Shown here: positions 25,536 through 34,103 of the stretch, piece by piece | Layout: each line of letters begins with the position of its first letter | Numbering within the stretch: the stretch's first letter is position 1 | Assembly (NCBI RefSeq): GCF_963676475.1 | Contig: NZ_OY781106.1 | Span: forward strand, 806,001 to 870,000 | Length of the DNA: 64,000 nt | Reading direction: 5' to 3' | Source of the DNA: an uncultured Celeribacter sp. | Lineage (GTDB): Bacteria; Pseudomonadota; Alphaproteobacteria; Rhodobacterales; Rhodobacteraceae | The notes under the pieces: generated by a model | The model's input: the letters and a program-made list of their open reading frames with translations, nothing else | Told to the model about the DNA's origin: nothing | Database searches by the model: none | Translations under genes and position numbers: made by a program

Positions 25536-26670
25536 ATGCGCGGGCAACGTCGTATCAAAACGGGATTTTCCGTCCCGACAGATTTGGGTGCGCCGAGGAT
25601 CGCCAAGTTCATGGCGACGGTCAGCCTGCTGATCCTGCCGATTGCCATCGTGAAATATGCGATGAGCGGGAACTCTTGGCTTGCGGGCTATTACCTCTTT
25701 CTCTGTGGGCTCATCCTGTTTGATTTGCGCGCGTATTTGAGTGGCAAGCGCTTGCCGATCAATGCCGCCATTCTCTTGATCGTCGTTCAGATCGGCGATC
25801 TGATCCTGATCCGACATCATGGCACCTCTGCGGCCTTTGGCTGTTTCCGATCACCGTGGCCGAGTTCTTTTACTGTGCGCTCTGGGTGGCAACCAGCATC
25901 GGGGTGGTCGCCATGGTGCTTGGCCCTGTCCTGAGCTATCTGACGTCCCAAGACCCTTGGTTCGCCTTTCGTTTGGGGGTCGCTCTTGGCACTGTGATCC
26001 TCTTCGTGCGGTTCATGTTGACCACGATTTGACCACGATGTGGGCTATGCAGGCCAATCTCGAACATGCGCTAGAGCGTGACGCCTTGACCGGTTGCTAC
26101 AATCGCCGGGCCTTTATGCGGCTGATCCGTGGCGATGTGCCTGTGAGCAGCGGCGCCTTGTTGTTCGTCGACATCGATCATTTCAAAAAGATCAACGACC
26201 GCCACGGCCATATCGTCGGGGACAAGGTGTTGGTCGCCGTGGTCGAGGCGATGCGCGAGGTGTTGAAGGGGCAGGGTCAGATCTACCGCATCGGAGGCGA
26301 GGAATTCGCGCTTTTGATGCCCAACACTCCCATTGAACTGGCTGCCATGATCGCGGAACGGATGCGTCGCCATACCAGCCAGCAGGCCATGCCCGTCGAG
26401 GCGGGTGAGGCAGACAGAGAGGCACAAGGCACACTGCGGACCACGGTGACCGCCTCGATCGGAGTCGAGAAATTCAGCTCAGGCGAAGAGATTGAAGCCG
26501 CCCTGTCACGGGCGGACAATCATCTCTACCGGGCCAAACAAGCCGGGCGGGACCGCGTGATGTCCTCAATGTCCGCCACCTATGACGGTCCCGCGCGCAG
26601 TGAAACCTCGCGCTTTAGCCGCGAACGACCAGAAGATCACAGCGCGGATCGCGAATCTGTGCTTCGGTAA
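25536..26670 (+). pseudogene. Diguanylate cyclase (GGDEF) gene with two frameshifts
   Basis: The gene should encode about 374 residues: several N-terminal membrane helices and a C-terminal GGDEF domain making cyclic di-GMP. It starts at the ATG at 25536 and reads membrane sequence to SAAFG near 25840, where one lost base moves the frame to LFPITVAEFFYCALW. The second lesion is an exact 11-bp tandem duplication at 26018-26039, which creates a stop. Removing one copy gives MLTTMWAMQANLEHALERDA, leading into the domain. The GGDEF part itself is intact (FVDIDHFKKINDRHGH, RIGGEEFALLMP) and could still be made from an internal start at 26038. No RxxD inhibitory site is seen. Confidence 0.85.
26018..26039. 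repeat. 11-bp perfect tandem duplication
   Basis: TTGACCACGAT occurs twice with no gap (26018-26028, 26029-26039). Eleven is not a multiple of three, so it breaks the reading frame of the cyclase gene between its membrane and GGDEF parts. The pattern is typical of replication slippage. Confidence 0.95.
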
Positions 26671-27442
26671 ACCCACCAAGCAGGCTGGGCGACAAAGGCA
26701 TGCGGCCATGGGCGCCAAGCGCGAAAAGATCGGCTCCGCTGTCAGCCAGAGCGGTGGTGAACACATCGTTCACACTTGCGGCGCTGATCTCGGGTTTCGG
26801 CAGACCTTCGGGAAGGTCCGCCGCCTCCCACCAGCCGTCGAGATGGGCCTGAGCCTCTTTGACAAAGGGCGCGAGGTGTTTTGCGCTCTCATTCCGGGCG
26901 ATCAGCCCGCGATAGGGCACATGGACCGCGTGAAACGTGGTGATCTTGGCCTCGGGCGCAAGCGCCATGGCCGTCCGCCCCGCCGCAAGACAGGATGGCG
27001 ACAAATCTATGCCACACAGGACCGAGCGATAGGGGGCGGTCACCGGGTCACGCACCAAAAGCACGGGGCAATTCAAGGCGCGCACCAGACGTTCCATCGT
27101 GGTGCCTGCAAACATGTCCCAAAACGGCCGCGGACGGTGGACGCCCAAGACCACCAGATCGGCGCCGATCGTGTCGGTCATCTCAGTGATGGTGCGCACC
27201 GGCTCGCCGGTCTCCACGGTGATCTCCGCATCCTCGGGCGCATGGGCCGAGGTGAGCACGGCGCGCATCGTCTCTTCGGCCGTCTGGCGCATTTGCGCCA
27301 CGACCGTCGAGGGCAAATCGTCGTCGATCACAGTCATGACCACGATTTTCGCCCCATGTTGGCCCGCCAATTGCACCGCGCGCTCCACGGCACGGTCAGA
27401 CCGCGATGACAGGTCGCTGGCCACGAGAATACGTTTGATCAT
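26615..27442 (-). CDS. Universal stress protein with two UspA domains
   Basis: A 275-residue cytoplasmic protein with two tandem Usp domains (about 1-140 and 150-275). The first opens MIKRILVASDLS and ends with DLVVLGVHRPRPFWDMFAG plus the ATP-loop-like NCPVLLVRDP; the second opens SVLCGIDLSPS and ends LFALGAHGRMPLSPSLLGGF and DLLVVRG. The ATG at 27442 has GGAGA upstream; a longer frame upstream has no such signal. It overlaps the 3' end of the convergent cyclase pseudogene. Such tandem Usp proteins often accompany oxygen limitation, but I saw no Fnr site here. Confidence 0.85.
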   Translation of the reverse strand: MIKRILVASDLSSRSDRAVERAVQLAGQHGAKIVVMTVIDDDLPSTVVAQMRQTAEETMRAVLTSAHAPEDAEITVETGEPVRTITEMTDTIGADLVVLGVHRPRPFWDMFAGTTMERLVRALNCPVLLVRDPVTAPYRSVLCGIDLSPSCLAAGRTAMALAPEAKITTFHAVHVPYRGLIARNESAKHLAPFVKEAQAHLDGWWEAADLPEGLPKPEISAASVNDVFTTALADSGADLFALGAHGRMPLSPSLLGGFTEAQIRDPRCDLLVVRG

Positions 27443-27589
27443 GATGGTCTCCTCTTTCGATGTCACGTGAGGCCGCTCCTCTGCGGGCCTCATCGTATAT
27501 GTAGGAATTTTAAACACATTTTCGAGAGTGGTGAGACGAGTGGTCGCAGGTGAAATATCGTTTGCAGCTCAGAGTGTGCCGCCAGAACC

Positions 27590-27618
27590 AAAAATGCCCC
27601 GCACAGGGCAGGGCATTC
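27590..27618 (-). terminator. Terminator after ssb
   Basis: On the minus strand AATGCCC pairs with GGGGCATT, followed by a T run, about 30 bases past the ssb stop codon. Confidence 0.75.
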
Positions 27619-27646
27619 TATCGAGTCTGGTCTGTAATCGTTTGGA

Positions 27647-28180
27647 TTAGAATGGGATTTCGTCGTCATCCAGGGACGGGCGCGAGCCGCCGCCAGAGCC
27701 ACCGCCCTGCGAACCGCCGCCGTAACCGCCGTCATCGTAGCCCCCCGACGGGCCTTGGTCATAGCCACCGCCGTAGCCGCCACCGCCGCCTTGGCCGCCG
27801 CCATAGCCACCGCCGTCACCGCCGCCAGAGCGACCGTCGAGCATCACCATGGTCGAGGTGTAGGGGCGCAGAACGACTTCGGTCGAATAGCGATCCTGAC
27901 CGTTTTGATCCTGCCATTTGCGGGTCTCGAGCTGGCCTTCGAGGTAAACTTTGGAGCCTTTGCGCAGATATTGCTCTGCGGTGCGCGCCAGAGGTTCGGA
28001 GAAAATCGCCACCGTGTGCCATTGCGTGCGGTCGCGGCGCTCGCCGGTGTTGCGGTCTTTCCAGCTCTCCGAGGTGGCCACGCGCAGGTTGCAGACCTTG
28101 CCGCCGTTCTGGAAAGTGCGCACTTCCGGGTCGGCGCCCAGATTGCCCACGAGGATGACTTTGTTCACGGACCCGGCCAT
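27647..28180 (-). CDS. ssb: Single-stranded DNA-binding protein
   Basis: SSB coats single-stranded DNA in replication and repair. The 177-residue protein has an N-terminal OB fold (MAGSVNKVILVGNLGADPE to about residue 110), a glycine/tyrosine-rich flexible linker (GGGYGGG repeats) and the acidic tip DDDEIPF that binds partner proteins. An AGGGAG ribosome binding site precedes the ATG. I looked for a LexA box in the divergent upstream region and found none. Confidence 0.95.
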   Translation of the reverse strand: MAGSVNKVILVGNLGADPEVRTFQNGGKVCNLRVATSESWKDRNTGERRDRTQWHTVAIFSEPLARTAEQYLRKGSKVYLEGQLETRKWQDQNGQDRYSTEVVLRPYTSTMVMLDGRSGGGDGGGYGGGQGGGGGYGGGYDQGPSGGYDDGGYGGGSQGGGSGGGSRPSLDDDEIPF

Positions 28181-28339
28181 GCGATCTACTCCCTGAGATT
28201 CTTAAACTTGAGCGCACCTTACACCAAACCATCGTGCCAGAGGAAAGGCCAAAAACCGCCTGTGACACGCATGGGCTTTGAAACTTCGGCTTTTGCCCCT
28301 ATATTGCGCGCGTGAGACAGTGGTGATTGGATAATTCAT

Positions 28340-28987
28340 ATGCGTGCAGGGCTTGGGGTTTCGGCGGTCAAACGTCGGGAGAGCGGTGTTCGTTTTCATG
28401 TTTTGCTATCGGGTGTGATCGCGGGGCTCTTGGGCGCTGCGGGTCTCGTCCCGTCAGAAGCCGGGGCCGAGGATATTTTCTCCACCCGCAACCGCATGGC
28501 GATCTTTGACTCGCAGCTCTCCGTCCTCGATGGCCGTGCCGCCGATCAATATTCCAATTCCGTAACCTATCAGCCCGAACGTTTTGGTGGCGACACCGGC
28601 ACCGCGCGCTACTCTGGCGCTTACAAAGGCCAATGGCTGCCCGTGGCCGAGAAAATGGCCAACAAACACGGCATTCCGTCCGATCTCTTCCTGCGCCTCG
28701 TGCAGCAGGAGAGCGGCTGGAACCCGACCATTCGCAGCCCGAAAGGTGCCACAGGTCTGGCACAACTCATGCCAGAGACGGCGCGTCAACTGGGCGTGAA
28801 CATCAACGATCCGCATCAGAACCTCGAAGGCGGCGCGCGCTATCTGCGGATGATGTACAACCGCTTCGGCAACTGGCGTCTGGCGCTTGCGGCCTATAAC
28901 GCCGGACCTTTCGCGGTCGAGAAATACGACGGCATTCCACCCTATAAAGAGACGATGAATTACGTGCGGATCATTTACGGGTCGTAA
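28340..28987 (+). CDS. Lytic transglycosylase (SLT domain)
   Basis: A 215-residue exported enzyme that cleaves the glycan strands of murein. A hydrophobic N-terminal segment (LLSGVIAGLLGAAGLV) serves as signal. The SLT domain spans about 110-210 and has the catalytic Glu in LRLVQQESGWNP, then SPKGATGLAQLMPETA and a typical GARYLRMMYNRFGNWRLALA plus YNAG motif. The family is the small Slt/MltE-like group. It is divergent from ssb. Confidence 0.9.
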   Translation: MRAGLGVSAVKRRESGVRFHVLLSGVIAGLLGAAGLVPSEAGAEDIFSTRNRMAIFDSQLSVLDGRAADQYSNSVTYQPERFGGDTGTARYSGAYKGQWLPVAEKMANKHGIPSDLFLRLVQQESGWNPTIRSPKGATGLAQLMPETARQLGVNINDPHQNLEGGARYLRMMYNRFGNWRLALAAYNAGPFAVEKYDGIPPYKETMNYVRIIYGS

Positions 28988-29028
28988 GCCCGACAGGTCT
29001 TATTCGGAACTTTTCGCCCGGTGCCGGG

Positions 29029-29078
29029 TTATCCTTTCAATGCATCGCGACGTCCGCGTCGCTGATTGGAAAGGATAA
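29029..29078 (+). promoter_or_regulatory. Leader hairpin that pairs the ribosome binding site
   Basis: TTATCCTTTCAAT (29029-29041) pairs with ATTGGAAAGGATAA (29065-29078) with one bulged G, around a second perfect stem GCGACG/CGTCGC (29047-29062). The 3' arm contains the ribosome binding site AAGGA of the gene whose ATG is at 29083. Ribosome access would depend on opening this structure. Confidence 0.55.
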
Positions 29079-29082
29079 GACC

Positions 29083-29637
29083 ATGAACCTGACTGCGAAC
29101 CTGACTGCGAAACGTACCGCTCTGTTGTCTCTGCTGGCCTCCGCATCTCTGGCCGCGACACCTCTGATGGCCGAGCCGCTCGACATTTCCTCCGTCGAAG
29201 TCGAAGCCAATCTCGAAGCCGTGGAGTCCAACGCGCTCGACCGCTGGCCGGACATTGCCGAGGATCTGACGCTTCTGATTTCCGCGGGTCTCGACGATCA
29301 GATGGAGGCCAATGGCGATTATGATGTCCGTGTCGATGTGACCGAGATTTCCAACATGGGCACGACCTATCTCAGCGATGAGGGCGAATTCAACACGCTC
29401 GAAGGCTGGGTCTATATCGACGGGCCGGACAGCGACTTTCCGTTGAAGAAATTCGAGATCGCGCTGAGTGCCGAAGAGCTTGACGGTGTGACTGCGATCA
29501 ACGCGACAATGGTGCCGCCGGACCGCGCCGCCTTTTATGACGCGCTGGTGATGGGCTTTGCCCATAAGGTCGTGGCCGATGTGTCCGAGCTTGAGACACA
29601 ATGGCTTGTGCCGGACAGTGCAGAGGACAAATCGTAA
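29083..29637 (+). CDS. Secreted protein of unknown function
   Basis: A 184-residue protein with a signal peptide ending TPLMA near residue 30. The mature part is acidic and mixed alpha/beta (ITEMSNMGTT-like turns, EFNTLEGWVYIDGPDS, LETQWLVPDS) with no cysteines. The first codons contain an exact 12-bp tandem repeat (29086-29109) that encodes NLTA twice. Its ribosome binding site is locked in a leader hairpin. It lies after the transglycosylase gene and ends at its own terminator. I do not recognise the family. Confidence 0.75.
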   Translation: MNLTANLTAKRTALLSLLASASLAATPLMAEPLDISSVEVEANLEAVESNALDRWPDIAEDLTLLISAGLDDQMEANGDYDVRVDVTEISNMGTTYLSDEGEFNTLEGWVYIDGPDSDFPLKKFEIALSAEELDGVTAINATMVPPDRAAFYDALVMGFAHKVVADVSELETQWLVPDSAEDKS

Positions 29638-29644
29638 GGCAAAG

Positions 29645-29670
29645 AAGGCGGGGACATTCCCCGCCTTTTT
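29645..29670 (+). terminator. Terminator after the secreted-protein gene
   Basis: A perfect 10-bp stem AAGGCGGGGA/TCCCCGCCTT with a 3-base loop, then T residues, 8 bases after the stop codon. It also faces the convergent AraC-type gene. Confidence 0.85.
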
Positions 29671-29690
29671 CTATACACCTTTTCTATGCC

Positions 29691-30647
29691 TTACACCGAA
29701 CGCCGGAAGTCGCGCGGAGAAATCCCGGTGTGTTTGTGAAACGCCCGGCTGAAATAGGCCGCCGAGTGAAAGCCCAGCTTTTCGGCAATCTGATGGATCG
29801 GCAGGTCGGTCTCAGACAACATCCGGCGGGCTTCGAAATGCACACGGTCGCTCAGAATGGCCGAGGCAGAGCGCCCGCAGGCCACATTGCAGGCCCGTGT
29901 CAGATGGGTCGGGCTCACGCCCAGTTTGGCGGCGAAATGCGCCACTGTGTGCCCGTCACGCAGCTCCTCCTCCACCAGTGCCGTATAGGCAGCGGCCAAC
30001 CGGCGCGAGGCGTCCGGCGTCAGGTCATAGTCCGGCATAATCGACATTTGCCGTTCCAACCAGACCGCAATCATCCCGGCCCGAAACGCCATGGCGCGGT
30101 CACGCCCCGGGCGGTCTCCCTCGATCTCACGTTGCAACCCTTCGATCAGACCTGTGATTTCATTTTGCTGGATCACCTCGCGAAACCGCATGTGCAGCGG
30201 CTCCTCGGGCAGGGCAAGCGTCGGATCGTCGGGCAGGTGGACGGCAAAGCCCATGACCTGACCGACAGGTTCAAAGCCATACATGGTGCGGGTCGGCAGG
30301 TAGACCAGATTGTGCGGCCCAAAGCCCCGTGTGACGCCCGAAACCGTGATCCGTCCTTGTCCGCGCGTGAACCACAAAAGCGTTGGTGTGCGGTGGCTGC
30401 GCATCGCTTCGGTGCGCCATTTGTTCTCAGAGGATAGTGTGCCGGTGCCCCGACCCAGCGTATTGACGCGATACGCGCTTTGCTCCGGGATATCGGGTAT
30501 GCTGGCCTCGCGCCGTTTGCGCGGCTTGGCGGGTTTTGCGGCCTCTGGCGCCTTTTGCACAGGTTTGCCCATTTCTTTCGGCATTTCTTTCCCCATTTCT
30601 CCAAGCGGCAGGGTTTGAAAGATTTTAAGGGCTTTGGACTCGGGCAT
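29691..30647 (-). CDS. AraC-family transcriptional regulator
   Basis: A 318-residue protein read from the ATG at 30647. A charged, proline-rich N-terminal stretch is followed by a cupin-like sensing domain (about 75-200, TLLWFTRGQGRITVSGV) and a C-terminal AraC DNA-binding domain with two helix-turn-helix motifs; the second reads IHQIAEKLGFHSAAYFSRAF with the family ending HTGISPRDFRR. A longer frame adds 16 residues containing four cysteines (SLCCNCTNRTEC), which would be an odd metal-site-like start. Neither start has a clear ribosome binding site. The target genes and ligand are unknown. Confidence 0.85.
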   Translation of the reverse strand: MPESKALKIFQTLPLGEMGKEMPKEMGKPVQKAPEAAKPAKPRKRREASIPDIPEQSAYRVNTLGRGTGTLSSENKWRTEAMRSHRTPTLLWFTRGQGRITVSGVTRGFGPHNLVYLPTRTMYGFEPVGQVMGFAVHLPDDPTLALPEEPLHMRFREVIQQNEITGLIEGLQREIEGDRPGRDRAMAFRAGMIAVWLERQMSIMPDYDLTPDASRRLAAAYTALVEEELRDGHTVAHFAAKLGVSPTHLTRACNVACGRSASAILSDRVHFEARRMLSETDLPIHQIAEKLGFHSAAYFSRAFHKHTGISPRDFRRSV

Positions 30648-30771
30648 GACGGCACATTCTGTTCGGTTTGTACAATTGCAACAGAGACTAGCCATGGTTT
30701 GAGGCGAGTCAAAGAAAACATTGTGTTTTCAATATGATATGCGGATAACGTAAGGGGTCCGCAATCCATGC

Positions 30772-31659
30772 TCAGGGCAGCGATATCTTGTGGTAGGCCT
30801 TCATCCGCGCCCTAAACCAAGTGCGCTGACGCTTGGCATATTGCCGTGTGGCGATGGTGGCGGCCTCTTTTGCCTCTTCAAGCGTCAGTTTGCCGTGAAG
30901 ATGAGCAATCAATTCCGGTGCGCCGATGGCCTTGGACGAGGGCGCGGCGGGGTCCCAGGTGGCCAGATTGGCCTCAGCCTCCTGCAAAGCGCCTTTTTCG
31001 ATCATAATCTCGAATCGCCGCGCGATCCGGTCGTTGAGCCAGTCCTTATGGGCATCGAGCACCACGGGAAAACTCTTTGCGAGCGGCAAAAGCGGCGGCG
31101 GTGTGTCGGCCTGCCAGGCGGCAAGACCCCGACCCGTGGCGCGCAGCACCTCCCAGGCGCGTTGCACCCGCATCGGGTTCATCCGGTCGATCTTTTGCGC
31201 AGTTTGCGGGTCCTCGGCATCGAGATCGGCCAAAAGCCCGGCGTGCCCGCCCTCATCAGCGCGCCTTTGATCCGCCTCCGCGCGAAGCTCCGCCGGTGTT
31301 TCGGGAATTTCGACCAGGCCTTCGGTCAATGCCGCAAAATAAAGCCCCGTGCCGCCGACGATGATCGGCCGGTCCGGGCCGGTGAGATAGGGAGTCACAT
31401 CACGCAGCCAGTGGCCGACGGAATAGGCCTCGTTCCCGGGCACATGACCGTAAAGCGCATGCGGCGCGCGGGATTCGTCGACGCAAGAGGGGCGCGCGGT
31501 CAAAACCCGCCAATTGTCAAAGACTTGCAAGGCATCGGCATTGACGATCACACCGCCCTGAAGCTCCGCAATCTCAAGTGCGAGCGCGGATTTACCGGAG
31601 GCGGTGGGGCCCGCGATCAACACGGGCGCAGTGGGACATATGTCAAAGGGCAGAGCCAT
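30772..31659 (-). CDS. miaA: tRNA dimethylallyltransferase
   Basis: MiaA adds a dimethylallyl group to A37 of tRNAs that read UNN codons. The 295-residue protein has the P-loop AGPTASGKSALA, a substrate segment NADALQVFDNWRVLTARP, and the family GGTGLYF motif. The basic QYAKRQRTWFRARM near the C-terminus completes the match. The length is normal for alphaproteobacteria. It is encoded divergently from pyrH. Confidence 0.93.
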   Translation of the reverse strand: MALPFDICPTAPVLIAGPTASGKSALALEIAELQGGVIVNADALQVFDNWRVLTARPSCVDESRAPHALYGHVPGNEAYSVGHWLRDVTPYLTGPDRPIIVGGTGLYFAALTEGLVEIPETPAELRAEADQRRADEGGHAGLLADLDAEDPQTAQKIDRMNPMRVQRAWEVLRATGRGLAAWQADTPPPLLPLAKSFPVVLDAHKDWLNDRIARRFEIMIEKGALQEAEANLATWDPAAPSSKAIGAPELIAHLHGKLTLEEAKEAATIATRQYAKRQRTWFRARMKAYHKISLP

Positions 31660-31790
31660 AATCCTGCGGTGGCAAAGACTGCGGCAATTGTCCAGAGGGC
31701 AACGGGGAAAAATATCTTGCTGCGTCCATTGATCCCGGCCCGGATTTGGACCATTTTGCCGACAATCACATTTCAGTTCGGGGACATCAG

Positions 31791-32540
31791 ATGAGCGACG
31801 CAGAGCTTGAAACGGGCACGGGACATCCGGCCACGAAATATAAACGTGTGCTGTTGAAAATCTCGGGCGAGGCGCTGATGGGCGACCAGGGCTTTGGCCT
31901 GCACCCGCCGACGGTGGAACGGATCGCCCGTGAGGTGAAATCCGTGCATGACCTGGGTGTCGAGATTTGTATGGTCATCGGTGGTGGCAATATCTTTCGC
32001 GGGCTGCAAGGCTCGGCGCAAGGTATGGAGCGCACCACCGCCGACTATATGGGCATGCTCGCCACCGTGATGAACGCGCTCGGCATGCAGGCCGCGCTTG
32101 AAGGGCTTGGACTGCATACGCGGGTGATTTCAGCGATCACGATGAACGAGGTGGCTGAGCCTTACATCCGCCGCCGCGCCGTGCGTCACCTTGAGAAAAA
32201 GCGGATCTGTATCTTCGCCGCGGGCACCGGCAACCCCTATTTCACCACCGACACGGCGGCCACGCTGCGCGCCAACGAGATGAATTGCGAAGCGATCTTC
32301 ATGGGCAAGAACGGCGTGGACGGGGTCTATGACAAAGACCCGAAAACCAACCCGGATGCGAAACGCTACGATGAGGTCAGCTATGACGAGGTGCTGCGCA
32401 AGAACCTCAAAGTCATGGATGCTTCCGCCATTGCTCTGGCGCGCGACAATTCCTTGCCGTTGATCGTCTTCCCGCTCGACGCACCAGGCGGGTTCCAGTC
32501 GATCCTTGCGGGCGAAGGCACCTATACATTGGTGAAATGA
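31791..32540 (+). CDS. pyrH: UMP kinase
   Basis: PyrH phosphorylates UMP to UDP; the bacterial enzyme belongs to the amino acid kinase fold and is regulated by GTP and UTP. The 249-residue protein has KRVLLKISGEALMG at the N-terminus, GGGNIFRG, the GTGNPYFTTDTAATLRA binding loop and the late DGVYDKDP. The ATG at 31791 fits the usual start; a longer frame upstream adds 15 residues without family similarity. It overlaps the next gene by four bases. It begins the pyrH-to-lpxB envelope block. Confidence 0.95.
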   Translation: MSDAELETGTGHPATKYKRVLLKISGEALMGDQGFGLHPPTVERIAREVKSVHDLGVEICMVIGGGNIFRGLQGSAQGMERTTADYMGMLATVMNALGMQAALEGLGLHTRVISAITMNEVAEPYIRRRAVRHLEKKRICIFAAGTGNPYFTTDTAATLRANEMNCEAIFMGKNGVDGVYDKDPKTNPDAKRYDEVSYDEVLRKNLKVMDASAIALARDNSLPLIVFPLDAPGGFQSILAGEGTYTLVK

Positions 32541-33343
32541 TGCGCTTTTCGTCGTGGGTGTCGATGGGGTTCGGCGTCGTCCTGATCGGGGCGGCGTCAC
32601 CTGCGCTGTCCGACAGCTCTGTGTACACCGGGTTTCTGGAGACCCATGGCTGCACCTACGGGCCAAAGCTCGACGCCGAAATCCGTGCCGCCGGGTTGAC
32701 TCCCGAAGGCTTGGCCAGCCATGCCCGGACGGCGGTGCAGGCGGGTACGGCGGAGCTGAATGGTGATTGGGTGGTGTTTGACGCGTCCGTCTGCACGATC
32801 AAACTGCCGGAGATCATCAGCCCCTATAAGATCACCGACGATGTCCTTTCGCCTTACATCACCCGGGTGAGCGATCCGGCCTATGAGGCGGGGTGTTATC
32901 TGACGGAGTGGCAGCAGGCCTTCGAGGCGACCGGCCTCGATGCCGATGCGGCCTTTGCCGAAGGGATGGACTTTCTCGCCGCCGAGATCACCGCTGGCCG
33001 GATGTCGTTCTATAGCGATGACCTGCTCAAAACGCCTGTCGGATTTCAGACCATTGTGCCGGAAGGATGCGAGCAAGGCGCGCGGGCCGAGGCCATCAAG
33101 GCGTCTTCCGGCGATCTGGCCCAGCTGTTCGACACCTATGTCCGCATGTCCTATGCGGCAAACACCTGTGGCGACGGCCAAAGTGGCGATATGGCTTTTG
33201 CCGAGACTGTAGAGGATAGGACCGACAATGCCTGGATGTTTATCGACGCGATGATGCTCACGCGGGCCGCCGGATGGCACGAGGGCATGACGGCGCAGGA
33301 CAAGGGCATGCCACGCCCGCCTCTGTGTCATACCGCGCCATAA
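32537..33343 (+). CDS. Secreted protein of unknown function, inserted between pyrH and frr
   Basis: A 268-residue protein with a signal peptide (VVLIGAASPALS, cleavage near residue 25). The mature protein is helical and has five cysteines (in GCTYGPK, SVCTIKL, AGCYLTE, EGCEQGA, NTCGDG and PPLCHTAP regions), suggesting disulfides in the periplasm. Its ATG overlaps the pyrH stop codon, so it is translated with pyrH. The interval between pyrH and frr is usually empty in related genomes, which makes this gene notable. I do not recognise the family. Confidence 0.75.
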   Translation: MMRFSSWVSMGFGVVLIGAASPALSDSSVYTGFLETHGCTYGPKLDAEIRAAGLTPEGLASHARTAVQAGTAELNGDWVVFDASVCTIKLPEIISPYKITDDVLSPYITRVSDPAYEAGCYLTEWQQAFEATGLDADAAFAEGMDFLAAEITAGRMSFYSDDLLKTPVGFQTIVPEGCEQGARAEAIKASSGDLAQLFDTYVRMSYAANTCGDGQSGDMAFAETVEDRTDNAWMFIDAMMLTRAAGWHEGMTAQDKGMPRPPLCHTAP

Positions 33344-33423
33344 GCGAAGCCGCGCCTAAACACTGGCAGCCCGAAACCAAACCCGCTATAGCGGGGGCAA
33401 AGACGATACAAAGGGGAAGACCC

Positions 33424-33984
33424 ATGTCCGAAGATTTCGAACTCGACACCGCCGATCTGTCCAAACGCATGGACGGGTCGCTGAGCAACCTGCGCACGGA
33501 ATTTGCCTCGCTGCGCACGGGCCGGGCCTCGGGCTCGATGCTGGAGCCGATCATGGTGGACGCCTACGGCTCGATGACTCCGATCAACCAGGTCGGCACC
33601 GTCAACGTGCCGGAGCCGCGCATGGTGACGATCAACGTCTGGGACAAGGGTCTGGTGAACAAGGTCGAAAAAGCGATCCGCGAATCCGGCCTCGGCATCA
33701 ACCCGCAGCTGAACGGCACGATCATCATGTTGCCGATCCCGGAGCTGAACGAAGAGCGTCGCCGGGAACTGACCAAAGTGGCTGGCCAATATGCCGAACA
33801 CGCCCGCGTCGCCGTGCGCAACGTGCGTCAGGACGGCATGCAGCAGATCAAGAAACACAAGGACGGCATGTCCGACGACGACCAGAAATTCTGGGAATCC
33901 GAGGTGCAGGAGCTGACTGACAAGCACATCAAGATGATCGACGAACTTCTGGCACACAAACAAGAAGAGATCATGCAGGTCTGA
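33424..33984 (+). CDS. frr: Ribosome recycling factor
   Basis: Frr splits the post-termination ribosome together with EF-G. The 186-residue protein is standard: LRTEFASLRTGRASGSMLEP, the GSMTPINQVGTVNVPEPR core, INLGINPQLNGTIIMLPIP-like strands, and a helical end with KVAGQYAEHARVAVRNVRQD. The ATG at 33424 is chosen because family similarity starts there; an upstream in-frame extension of 50 codons does not belong. Confidence 0.95.
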   Translation: MSEDFELDTADLSKRMDGSLSNLRTEFASLRTGRASGSMLEPIMVDAYGSMTPINQVGTVNVPEPRMVTINVWDKGLVNKVEKAIRESGLGINPQLNGTIIMLPIPELNEERRRELTKVAGQYAEHARVAVRNVRQDGMQQIKKHKDGMSDDDQKFWESEVQELTDKHIKMIDELLAHKQEEIMQV

Positions 33985-34103
33985 GCCGGACCGGGGGCCC
34001 TTTGGCCCTCTGATCCTGTCCGAGTGATTTGAAACGGTTGCGCGAGTGGTTGCACGCTGAAACAAGAGCGTGTTTCATGAGGCAATCAGGTACGAGAGGC
34101 CAA

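Noticed and set aside
25387..25632. An 81-codon frame starting inside the end of aroB
   Set aside because: It overlaps the better-supported start of the diguanylate cyclase pseudogene in another frame and has no membrane or domain pattern of its own.
24273..25820. A 515-codon open frame antisense to aroB
   Set aside because: aroB is complete with all motifs; the antisense frame runs past both ends of it without its own start signals.
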